From JBOFMT01 sp051658525 (GTDB taxonomy: Bacteria; Bacillota_I; Bacilli_A; Erysipelotrichales; Erysipelotrichaceae), in NCBI GenBank assembly GCA_051658525.1, contig JBOFMT010000078.1, positions 1-17,519 of the forward strand: a stretch of 17,519 nt of DNA. The letters are read 5' to 3'. Made by a program: the position numbers and the translations under genes. Of the stretch, positions 7,809 through 15,400 are shown one piece after another. The notes beneath the pieces are model-generated. The model saw nothing but the letters and a program-made list of their open reading frames with translations. It did no database searches and was not told the origin of the DNA. Position 1 is the stretch's first letter, and each line of letters starts with the position of its first letter.

Positions 7809-9002
7809 ATGCTGCGCTTTTATTACACAGCAAAAAATGCAATGGGAGATAAAATTTCAGGCGATATATTGGCAATCAATTATCCCGAGTTCGCAGAAAA
7901 ATTGCGAAGAAATGATCTTTATGTAATTGATTATGAAGTCAAGGAAGATGAGGCTGAAGTTAAAGTTGCTTACCGATTGAAGGGAAAAATGTTAGTTATT
8001 TTTAGTTCTCAGTTGGCCACGCTTATGAATGCCGGGATTCCTTTGGTAACTGCGTTTGATATCTTATATGAAAAAACGGAGAATAAAAAGTTTAAAGCCA
8101 TATTATTGGAAATATACGAAGGGTTACAACAGGGGAAAAGTCTTTCCATTTGTATGGAAGAACAAACTGGTGTGTTTCCACCGTTGTTAATGAAAATGGT
8201 AAAAGCAGGGGAAGTTTCAGGTACACTAGAAGGTATCTTAGCTAAAATGAGTTTTCATTATGAAAAAGAAAACAAACTGAATAATAAAGTGCGGTCGGCT
8301 ATGATGTATCCGATCATTTTATCCGTTATCTCTGTTTTGGTTGTCATCTTTTTGGTGACCTTTGTATTACCAACCTTCTTTACGATGTTTGATGGTCAAC
8401 CCTTACCATTACCAACTCAAATTGTAATGGGATTTGCAAAGTTTATTGAAGAGCGCTGGTATTTAGCACTACTTATTGTGTTCACAGTTTATCTAGGTGG
8501 AACACTGTTGTTGAAAACAGAAAAATATCGAATGAAATTTGATACGTTTAAATTAAAAATGCCTATGTTTGGTGTGTTAAACCGTACAATCTACTCCGCT
8601 CGATTTGCACGTACCTTTGCAAGTTTACATACAGCTGGGTTACCCGTGCTAGAAAATTTAGAAACCAGTGCGCTAGTACTAAATAATATGTATTTATCAA
8701 AACATTTAAGCAAAGCTACAACCAAGGTAAGTGAGGGGGAACTCATCTCTACTTCCATTGCCAATGAAGAAATCTTCGATTCGATGTTGACCTCAATGAT
8801 CTTTATCGGAGAAGAGTCTGGAGCATTGGATGATATCTTGAACAAAACTGCAAACTTCTATGAAGAGGAAGCGGATGCAGCAACAACGAAAATGGTTGGT
8901 TTAATTGAACCGATTATGCTTGTAGTTATGGGGATTGTCATTGGATTTATCGTTATTTCTATCATGTTACCAATCATTGGTATGATGGATCATATTTCAT
9001 AA
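7809..9002 (+). CDS. pilC: Type IV pilus inner-membrane platform protein PilC
   Basis: PilC (GspF family) is the membrane platform that couples the cytoplasmic motor ATPases to pilin insertion and removal. The 397 residues show the duplicated T2SSF architecture: 'SSQLATLMNAGIPLVTAF' (66-83) and 'ARTFASLHTAGLPVLENL' (267-284) begin the two copies, and 'KAGEVSGTLEGIL' and 'GEESGALDDIL' are equivalent in each. Membrane segments lie at about 168-190, 217-235 and 366-390, the normal number. The ribosome binding site is very G-rich (GAGGGAGGGG, 7794-7803). It opens the pil operon and is followed 12 nt later by the PilM-PilN fusion gene. Confidence 0.95.
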   Translation: MLRFYYTAKNAMGDKISGDILAINYPEFAEKLRRNDLYVIDYEVKEDEAEVKVAYRLKGKMLVIFSSQLATLMNAGIPLVTAFDILYEKTENKKFKAILLEIYEGLQQGKSLSICMEEQTGVFPPLLMKMVKAGEVSGTLEGILAKMSFHYEKENKLNNKVRSAMMYPIILSVISVLVVIFLVTFVLPTFFTMFDGQPLPLPTQIVMGFAKFIEERWYLALLIVFTVYLGGTLLLKTEKYRMKFDTFKLKMPMFGVLNRTIYSARFARTFASLHTAGLPVLENLETSALVLNNMYLSKHLSKATTKVSEGELISTSIANEEIFDSMLTSMIFIGEESGALDDILNKTANFYEEEADAATTKMVGLIEPIMLVVMGIVIGFIVISIMLPIIGMMDHIS

Positions 9003-9014
9003 AGGAGGGGACAT

Positions 9015-10445
9015 ATGAAACTATTAATCGTATTTGAAGGTCGGTTTATTCGACTTATCGTTTATAAAGGAAGTAAAGGTTCTGTTAGTATTAGTGAATC
9101 AAAGCACATTGATTTGTTAGCACATGGGCTCAGCTTTGAAGATCTTTCACGTATGGATGCCTTGTATCCAATCATCAAACAAGCATTACAAGGAATGAAA
9201 TACAATAAAAAAGGTGTGCGTTTGATCTTGAATAACCGTCAAGTTATTTCAAGAGAGTTGCGTGTTCCACGCAGTGAAGACGCACATGAACTAGCAAAAC
9301 TTGCACGCAATGAGATGAAGGCGAATTTAATTTTAACGGATGATTATTTGGTTGAATACGCACTAATGGATCAAGAGGCACTTGAACCACAATTCCAACG
9401 TGCACTTGGTATGGCAGTTCAGGCGAGTACCGCACGTAATTATGTACAGTTGTTAGAGCGCTTAAAACTAAAAGTTGCTGGTATTTATACGGGCTATGAA
9501 AGTTTCTTAGCGTTGGTTAAACAGCAAAATTACAAAGGAATTACCTTATATTTTGATATTTCGCAAACCTACGTACGTTTGTATTTATTCGAAGATGATC
9601 GTTATGTTTTAATGCGTAACTTACGCTATTTCGATATGGAAGAGGAAAATATTGAGAGTATCCAACAAATCATCAATGAAAACTTGGCGAAAATGGAACA
9701 ATTCTTGTATACCAAACGTCGCAATGCTGTTATTGATCATTTGGTTTTCTTAGGAAATAACAATCATCTTCCAACGCTTGTTACAATGAACCAAGATGTT
9801 GCAAGTGATGTCAGTTTGATGACTCTTGATTGCAAAGGGGTAGAACACGCAGAGCAATTTGTCAATGCACTGGGAATTACAGTTGATGAGCGTATTGGCA
9901 GTGAGTATTTACGTCAGTTGGACGGTTATAAAAAAGAGGGCTCCAAAGTTTCAAGCAATCAAAAGTTCTTAGTGCAACAAGCGATTATGATGATTGCAAT
10001 TGTTGCTATTAGTACGATTGTAGTGAGTGGGGTTACAATGTTTTATCAATTCCAGTTGAATGGGATACAAGATGATATTGCAGATTTAAATAATGATGCT
10101 ACCTATAATCAACTCGTTCTAGATAACAATGAATTGAATCGATTGTCTACCTTCAACCAAACAACACAGGCGTTCTTTGATTTGAAGCTCGCACAACCCA
10201 AGGTAAGTGAAGAAATCTTTACCTTACTTTATGAAGGTGAAATTCAACCAACAATTTCTAGTTTAGAAGTAAGTGGAGAAACTTTGAGCATTACAGCATC
10301 ACTACCGCGCCATGCAGATATTGTTACCTTTGTTCAATCCTTGATTGATTCAAATTTATTTGCAAGTGTAGACTATAATGCATTTGCGGGAAGCTCTGAA
10401 TCTTATGGATTCCAGATGACATTCATATTGCAGGGGGGAAACTAG
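9015..10445 (+). CDS. pilM: PilM-PilN fusion, pilus alignment-complex protein
   Basis: The 476-residue protein appears to combine two pilus proteins that are normally separate. Residues 1-300 resemble the actin-like cytoplasmic PilM: a beta-rich start, 'LNNRQVISRELRVP' (72-85) and 'ITLYFDISQTYVRLYLF' (176-192), a second subdomain strand pair. A single membrane helix follows (about 319-345). Residues 346-476 form an extracytoplasmic domain with a short helical linker and a ferredoxin-like pattern ('ISSLEVSGETLSITASLP', 'VTFVQSLIDSNLF') as in PilN. This layout recalls GspL of type II secretion. It would link the motor in the cytoplasm to PilO outside. pilO starts directly after the stop. The domain assignment is by eye and by position between pilC and pilO; primary similarity is low. 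Confidence 0.8.
   Translation: MKLLIVFEGRFIRLIVYKGSKGSVSISESKHIDLLAHGLSFEDLSRMDALYPIIKQALQGMKYNKKGVRLILNNRQVISRELRVPRSEDAHELAKLARNEMKANLILTDDYLVEYALMDQEALEPQFQRALGMAVQASTARNYVQLLERLKLKVAGIYTGYESFLALVKQQNYKGITLYFDISQTYVRLYLFEDDRYVLMRNLRYFDMEEENIESIQQIINENLAKMEQFLYTKRRNAVIDHLVFLGNNNHLPTLVTMNQDVASDVSLMTLDCKGVEHAEQFVNALGITVDERIGSEYLRQLDGYKKEGSKVSSNQKFLVQQAIMMIAIVAISTIVVSGVTMFYQFQLNGIQDDIADLNNDATYNQLVLDNNELNRLSTFNQTTQAFFDLKLAQPKVSEEIFTLLYEGEIQPTISSLEVSGETLSITASLPRHADIVTFVQSLIDSNLFASVDYNAFAGSSESYGFQMTFILQGGN
10433..10441 (+). promoter_or_regulatory. G6 ribosome binding site of pilO
   Basis: The pilO site reads GGGGGGAAA, an unusual six-G run, 4 nt before the ATG at 10446. It is a perfect 9-nt complement of the loop segment TTTCCCCCC at 16262-16270 in the downstream intergenic RNA candidate. 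Confidence 0.6.
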
Positions 10446-10970
10446 ATGAAACTATCAAAACGTGAGAAGAAGCTGGTATCGTTATTGCTCGGTTTACTAG
10501 CTGTAACACTAGCAGCATTCTTGGTTATTTTGCCAGGAATGACAAATATTAGCATGTTGCAACAAGATATCGAAATTAGTCAATCACAGTTAGACAACAT
10601 GCAAGCGTTGATGGATCAAAAATCAACCATTGATGCCAACTTAATTTCAGAAAAAGAAAAGCAAGCAAATTACCAAACTTTGGTCATTGAAAAACGTACT
10701 CACAATCAATTTCATGCTTATATCGACACATTTGTTACAAACAGTAGTCTCCGCGTGGAATCCTTTGATATCAACGCTACAGAGGTTGAAAACAGCTATG
10801 TAGTGAATCTCACTTTAGTGGGAGATCAACGAGCGTTCCGTAATTTTATTGAAAATCTTAATAGTACGGATCAAAGTATGTATATTACAAGTTTTAACAT
10901 GGGAGATGATAGTGAAACATATCGCGTTAGTTTAGCGGTATTTGAATTGGAACATATTCAACTTCCATAA
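10446..10970 (+). CDS. pilO: Type IV pilus alignment protein PilO
   Basis: This 174-residue bitopic membrane protein has a short basic cytoplasmic start, one membrane helix (10-30), a predicted coiled coil (about 34-75) and a compact ferredoxin-like domain (about 88-170, 'SSLRVESFDINA', 'VVNLTLVGDQRAFRNFIENL', 'YRVSLAVFEL'). This is the PilO layout, and the position directly after a PilN-like domain supports it, since PilN and PilO dimerise outside the membrane to hold the pilus machine together. Sequence identity in this family is low, so architecture and context carry the call. It starts at the nucleotide after the upstream stop, implying coupled translation. Confidence 0.83.
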   Translation: MKLSKREKKLVSLLLGLLAVTLAAFLVILPGMTNISMLQQDIEISQSQLDNMQALMDQKSTIDANLISEKEKQANYQTLVIEKRTHNQFHAYIDTFVTNSSLRVESFDINATEVENSYVVNLTLVGDQRAFRNFIENLNSTDQSMYITSFNMGDDSETYRVSLAVFELEHIQLP

Positions 10971-10982
10971 GGAGGAAGGATC

Positions 10983-11270
10983 ATGAAAAACAACAAAGGG
11001 TTTACCCTGGTTGAAGTCGTTGTAGCTACAGCGATCTTAAGTTTGGTTGCAATCATGTTTTTTGGATTGTTTACCACAAGTAATGCCATTAGTTTACGGG
11101 CAAGTTTAAAGCGTGATGATACCCAAGATGTATCATCCCAGTTACAAAACAATAATAAAACAGATTGTTCGGATGGGGAAACGATTGATATTTTAGGACA
11201 GCCAGCGTGTAAAGTTTGTAAGGTTGGAGATAATGGTGTGGAACTGTGCACCATTCAAGCGATTGAATGA
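10983..11270 (+). CDS. Short type IV prepilin, cysteine-rich tail
   Basis: The 95-residue protein carries a class III signal: the leader MKNNKG is cut before F7 by the prepilin peptidase, and KGFTLVE gives the conserved glutamate at mature position 5. The hydrophobic helix runs to about residue 30. The globular part is tiny (about 60 residues) and has four cysteines, C62, C76, C79 and C89, with a CX2C pair. Such a small head suggests a minor, perhaps tip, pilin more than the main fibre subunit. A strong GGAGGAAGG site precedes it. Its TGA overlaps the next prepilin's ATG. The cysteines could form disulfides outside the cell; this is inference. Confidence 0.9.
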   Translation: MKNNKGFTLVEVVVATAILSLVAIMFFGLFTTSNAISLRASLKRDDTQDVSSQLQNNNKTDCSDGETIDILGQPACKVCKVGDNGVELCTIQAIE

Positions 11271-11812
11271 AGTTGAATAACAAAGGGATAACCCTAGTGG
11301 AAGTACTCGTTATTTCAGCGATTACGACCATCCTAATTGGAGCGATTGGTACGGTATTTCTAACAACCAACAATATCTTTAACTCCAATAGCAAACGTAT
11401 TCACCTGGAAAATATTGCACAAAATATCGATCGGTACTTGGACCGAGAATTTTTATACAAACAGGCAAAAGCAGATACCCGCTATTGTTTACGACTCGTG
11501 GATCCTCAAACGCTGCTATTAGAAACACAGGAGTACATTGGTGAGGCTAAAAATGAGTGGAAAGCGAATCCAGATGCTACTTGGGACCGCAATATTGTTG
11601 AGGATATGTTGTTGGGGACGAGCATTGAAGCATTTGTGCCTAGGAATCTAGGAAATGGCGTGATACAGTACGATATCACCTTGCGCGATGCCAATAAACA
11701 AATCACACTGACGGAAAATTTTTCGTTTTTAAACTATGGGGATAAACCAAGTGGTCTTACGTATGTTCCGGCTACTGAGGCTGGTGGAGATGCGGTGTTT
11801 TGTTTGAAATAA
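11267..11812 (+). CDS. Type IV prepilin, PilW/PilJ-like minor pilin
   Basis: The 181-residue protein has the leader MKLNNKG cut before I8, then ITLVE with the key glutamate (E12, mature position 5) and a hydrophobic helix to about residue 33. Its longer head (about 145 residues) includes 'ENIAQNIDRYLDREFLY', a helix resembling that of PilW/PilJ-type minor pilins. Two cysteines, C74 and C179, could form a head disulfide. It overlaps the previous prepilin by 4 nt. A role as minor pilin seems most likely, but with no other larger pilin in the window a fibre-subunit role cannot be excluded. Confidence 0.87.
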   Translation: MKLNNKGITLVEVLVISAITTILIGAIGTVFLTTNNIFNSNSKRIHLENIAQNIDRYLDREFLYKQAKADTRYCLRLVDPQTLLLETQEYIGEAKNEWKANPDATWDRNIVEDMLLGTSIEAFVPRNLGNGVIQYDITLRDANKQITLTENFSFLNYGDKPSGLTYVPATEAGGDAVFCLK

Positions 11813-11816
11813 AAAA

Positions 11817-11839
11817 AGGACTGTTAGAATAACAGTCCT
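11817..11839 (-). terminator. Intrinsic terminator overlapping the pilD stop
   Basis: A perfect 10-bp stem (11817-11826 with 11830-11839) has a 3-nt loop and, on the minus strand, seven U directly after it. The stem includes the last codons and stop of pilD. On the plus strand the hairpin lacks a U run, so the prepilin message has only a hairpin, not a full terminator. Confidence 0.85.
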
Positions 11840-12576
11840 AAGTACCACTGAAACAGTGATGTTCCAAACAGGGAAGCAAGATAAATGCCAACAGCCAAAT
11901 AAGGACCGAATGGAATTTCCGTCTTACGTCCAACGCGTTTGGTTGCAAGTAAATAAATACCGACTATACCACCTATCATGATACCGATAAATAAGGCTAC
12001 AAGGATTGCTTGATAGCCAAGCAAAAATCCTGCGGTTGCCATGAGTTTTACATCGCCACCACCTAAGCCTCCTGTGAGTACTGCCACAAGATAAAGTGGA
12101 ATACTTACAACAAAGAAGCCAAGCACGTGGTGCATCGGATTCGTATCGAAGAATAGAATGGCAAAACATCCAAGGATAAAAAGGATGAGTTGTAAGCGGT
12201 CCGGTATGATCATATGATCAAAATCAATCATCGTCAGTACGATGAGTACTGCGACAAGCATCAAATGAAATAGTAGGGCAAGACTTGGACCATAAACTAA
12301 AAATCCAACTACAAACAAAATGCCTGTGACTGTTTCAATGATGGGATAACGTGGTGAAATCTTGCTTTTACAGTAACGGCAAGCACCCCCCAAACCCAAG
12401 TAACTTGCAATGGGAATCAAATCCTTTGCAGCCAATTGGTGATTGCACGTTGGACAATGTGAGAAGCCTTTGCTTACAGATTTCCCATTGGGAATTCTAT
12501 AAATGCAAACGTTTAAAAACGAACCAATCACACTTCCAAGGATAAAAAAATACAATGTAAGCAGTAACGTATCCAT
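11824..12576 (-). CDS. pilD: Prepilin peptidase/methyltransferase PilD
   Basis: PilD is the membrane aspartyl protease that cuts the class III leader of prepilins and methylates the new N-terminus. The 250 residues include the zinc-binding cysteine pairs C41/C44 and C66/C69 of the full-length bifunctional form, and the two active-site aspartate regions: 'MIDFDHMIIPD' (D118-D125) and GGGD (D175). The N-terminal segment 'GSFLNVCIYRIP' is diagnostic. Several hydrophobic helices fill the remainder. A GAGGTGA site precedes the ATG. It is transcribed against the flanking pilus genes and ends 11 nt from the converging second prepilin. Its substrates would be the two prepilins encoded beside it. Confidence 0.96.
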   Translation of the reverse strand: MDTLLLTLYFFILGSVIGSFLNVCIYRIPNGKSVSKGFSHCPTCNHQLAAKDLIPIASYLGLGGACRYCKSKISPRYPIIETVTGILFVVGFLVYGPSLALLFHLMLVAVLIVLTMIDFDHMIIPDRLQLILFILGCFAILFFDTNPMHHVLGFFVVSIPLYLVAVLTGGLGGGDVKLMATAGFLLGYQAILVALFIGIMIGGIVGIYLLATKRVGRKTEIPFGPYLAVGIYLASLFGTSLFQWYLGLLF

Positions 12577-12637
12577 ATATTCACCTCAAATCAATGATAC
12601 ATGATTTAACTAGAAAAGGAAACAAGGGAGAGCTAAT

Positions 12638-14326
12638 ATGAGAAAAAACATTCGTCTAGGGGAAGTTTTAATTGAACAAAATAAGATTAGTGAAATTCAA
12701 CTTCAAATCGCATTAAATAAGCAAAAAGAAGAACCGGGAAAACGGTTAGGTGATATCTTAATCGAACTTAATATGATTTCGGAACGGGATATGTTATCCA
12801 GTTTAGCAAAGCGTTTGAACTTAGAATTTTCTGAGAGTCTGGAGCGTTCCATTGATATTGAAACAACGAAATTTGTCAATGAAACCCTAGTACGTAAAAG
12901 TAATGTTGTCCCACTCTATATCAAAAATGGAGTATTGTATGTTGCTACAAGTGACCCACTCAACTTTTATGCAATCGATGATGTTGCCATGGCGTCAGGA
13001 TTTGATGTTCGCGTTATTGTAGCATCTCATTCTGATGTCCAAGGGGCAATTGAACGCTTGTACACGAAAGCACAAGCAAAAACAGCGATGGATACCATCT
13101 TTACTGAGTTTGGAGACTTTGTCGATACCGTTCAAGTCCAAGCAGAAAGTGATAGTGCAACGAAGATTGATTCTTCTCCGATTGTCCAATTGGTAAATTC
13201 GATTATCAAAGAAGCAGCTCAACAAAATGCGAGTGATATCCATATTGAGCCACTCAAGTACAGTACAAATGTACGCTTCCGTATCGATGGTGATTTGATT
13301 GCACATACGACACTTACTTCAAATACCCATGATTTATTGAGCACGCGTATTAAAATTATGGGTGGAATGAACATTGCTGAAAAACGCCAGCCACTCGATG
13401 GTGGTTTTACGATGGATTTAGGAGACCGTAAAATCGATATTCGTGTATCAACCCTACCAACGATTTATGGTGAAAAAGTTGTAATGCGTTTGCTAGGAAA
13501 TGATCAAAGTATTGACTACCGTATTGATGCGATTGGTTTTTCAGAGAAAAACTTAGCACTTGTAAAACGCACACTACTCAACACCAATGGTGTAATTTTG
13601 GTATCAGGTCCAACCGGTTCTGGTAAAACGACAACAAGTTATGCAATTCTACAAGAAATTGCTAAGCCTTCGCACAACGTTGTTAGTGTTGAGGATCCTG
13701 TGGAAAAAGCATTTGATAATATGAATCAAGTACAAATCAATGAAAAATCTGGTTTAACGTTTGCCAAAGGGTTGCGCTCGATCTTACGTCAGGATCCCGA
13801 TGTTATTTTGATTGGGGAAATTCGTGATGAGGAAACAGCTGGCATTGCCATCAAGGCAGCAATTACCGGTCACTTGGTTTTGTCGACCATCCATACGAAC
13901 GATTCGGTTTCTACTGTGAGCCGTCTGGTTGATATGGGGGTAGAACCGTATCTGTTATCTTCTGCATTGCGTAGTGTAATTTCACAACGCTTGGTTAAAC
14001 GCTTGTGTCCACACTGTAAAACATCGGCACCGATCAGTGAAGATAAGCAAGCTGTGTTACAAACACAAATGGATGAAGTTATGGTACCAGTTGGTTGTGA
14101 GAAGTGTAATCATACTGGATACAAAGGCCGTATTGGATTGTATGAAGTATTAACAATTAACAATCAGTTGGCTGGTATGATTTCACGCGGTCGTCAAATT
14201 GATGAAATCCGTGAGGTTGCAATACAACAAGGACTTACGACCTTGAAAGATGAAGCCGTACGCTTATTACAGGAAAAAGAAACGTCGTATGAAGAAGTCA
14301 TTCGTATCGTGTACTCAGTAGAGTAG
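12638..14326 (+). CDS. pilB: Type IV pilus extension ATPase PilB with MshEN-like domain
   Basis: PilB is the hexameric cytoplasmic ATPase that powers pilus growth. The 562 residues contain Walker A GPTGSGKTT (324-332), the Asp box 'VSVEDPVE' (349-356), Walker B 'ILIGEIRDEET' (390-400), the His box 'GHLVLSTIHTND' (411-422), and the zinc-binding cysteines C457/C460 and C487/C490 that distinguish PilB/GspE from PilT. The N-terminal domain holds two repeats, at 6-29 and 36-59, each starting RLG and spaced like the MshEN c-di-GMP-binding motif (see findings). The AAGGGAGAG site lies 12 nt before ATG. It is divergent from pilD across a 61-bp gap in which I see no convincing promoter. Confidence 0.97.
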   Translation: MRKNIRLGEVLIEQNKISEIQLQIALNKQKEEPGKRLGDILIELNMISERDMLSSLAKRLNLEFSESLERSIDIETTKFVNETLVRKSNVVPLYIKNGVLYVATSDPLNFYAIDDVAMASGFDVRVIVASHSDVQGAIERLYTKAQAKTAMDTIFTEFGDFVDTVQVQAESDSATKIDSSPIVQLVNSIIKEAAQQNASDIHIEPLKYSTNVRFRIDGDLIAHTTLTSNTHDLLSTRIKIMGGMNIAEKRQPLDGGFTMDLGDRKIDIRVSTLPTIYGEKVVMRLLGNDQSIDYRIDAIGFSEKNLALVKRTLLNTNGVILVSGPTGSGKTTTSYAILQEIAKPSHNVVSVEDPVEKAFDNMNQVQINEKSGLTFAKGLRSILRQDPDVILIGEIRDEETAGIAIKAAITGHLVLSTIHTNDSVSTVSRLVDMGVEPYLLSSALRSVISQRLVKRLCPHCKTSAPISEDKQAVLQTQMDEVMVPVGCEKCNHTGYKGRIGLYEVLTINNQLAGMISRGRQIDEIREVAIQQGLTTLKDEAVRLLQEKETSYEEVIRIVYSVE

Positions 14327-14335
14327 GAGGAGCTT

Positions 14336-15400
14336 ATGAATATATTTCAAACAGCGAGAGCAATGCAGGCAAGTGATATTCACCTTACCAATAACTTACC
14401 CGTTATTTTCCGTGTGGATGGGCAACTGATAACAGCAGATGCGAAAATCTTAACGAGTGGGTATATCTATCAACAAATTGAAGCGGTTTTAACTCCAAAA
14501 GAATTACGTCGTTACGACGCTGGAGAAGATATCGATACAGCAATTAATGTAGAGGGTCAACGGTATCGTCTTAATGCATTCCGTCAAAAAGAGCACTATG
14601 CGCTTTCCATTCGTGTACTCAACGACATCATCCCAACCATTGCCGAATTGGGCTTACCTCCGGTATTGAAAACATTGTGTATGAAAAAACGTGGACTTGT
14701 TTTGGTTGTTGGACCTACGGGTAGTGGAAAATCAACGACCTTGGCTTCGATGATCAATTACATCAACGAGCAAAAACGCTGCCATATTCTAACACTAGAA
14801 GATCCGATTGAATATATTCACAACCATAAAAAATCAATGATCAACCAACGTGAAATTGGTACGGATGTGGAAAGTTTTGAGCGCGGGCTGCGCAGTGCCT
14901 TGCGTGAAGATCCAGATGTCATTCTCGTTGGGGAGTTGCGTGACTTTGAATCGATTTCCTTAGCTATTTCAGCAGCAGAAACTGGACACTTGGTTTTTGC
15001 CACATTACATACCTCAGGAGCACCAGATACGATCGATCGTATCATTGATGTGTTCCCCGCAGGACAACAAAATCAAATTCGAATGCAATTATCAACAACG
15101 TTGTTAGCAGTCGTATCACAAGCATTACTTCCACTACGCAATGAAACGGGACGTATTGCATGTGTTGAGGTCATGTTGAAAAGCGATGCGATTAGTAACT
15201 TGATTCGTGAAAATAAAACGTATCAAATTTTGAGTACTATGCAGACAGGGCTGAAAGATGGTATGATTCCATTTGATACTCAATTGCTTTCTCTGTATCA
15301 AGCTGGTAAAATTAGCCATGAGACTTTGATGGAATCGGCACACGATTTACAAAGTGTTCAAAAAATTTCGAAAGGACTGAACTACGATGTATCTTATTGA
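14336..15400 (+). CDS. pilT: Type IV pilus retraction ATPase PilT
   Basis: PilT drives pilus depolymerisation, hence twitching movement, DNA uptake or retraction of attached cells. The 354 residues start directly with the PAS-like N-domain ('ASDIHLTNNLPVIFRVDG') and lack the N-terminal extension and zinc cysteines of PilB. Walker A GPTGSGKST is at 126-134, 'LEDPIEY' at 154-160, Walker B 'VILVGELRD' at 195-203, the His box 'GHLVFATLHTS' at 217-227. The retraction signature AIRNLIRE appears as AISNLIRE (285-292). A GGAGGAG site sits between pilB and pilT, 9 nt apart. The start of the next gene overlaps its end by 14 nt. Confidence 0.97.
   Translation: MNIFQTARAMQASDIHLTNNLPVIFRVDGQLITADAKILTSGYIYQQIEAVLTPKELRRYDAGEDIDTAINVEGQRYRLNAFRQKEHYALSIRVLNDIIPTIAELGLPPVLKTLCMKKRGLVLVVGPTGSGKSTTLASMINYINEQKRCHILTLEDPIEYIHNHKKSMINQREIGTDVESFERGLRSALREDPDVILVGELRDFESISLAISAAETGHLVFATLHTSGAPDTIDRIIDVFPAGQQNQIRMQLSTTLLAVVSQALLPLRNETGRIACVEVMLKSDAISNLIRENKTYQILSTMQTGLKDGMIPFDTQLLSLYQAGKISHETLMESAHDLQSVQKISKGLNYDVSY

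Noticed and set aside
12577..12637. Divergent promoters between pilD and pilB
   Set aside because: Possible -10-like hexamers exist on both strands but none has a convincing -35 at the right distance, so I do not annotate them.
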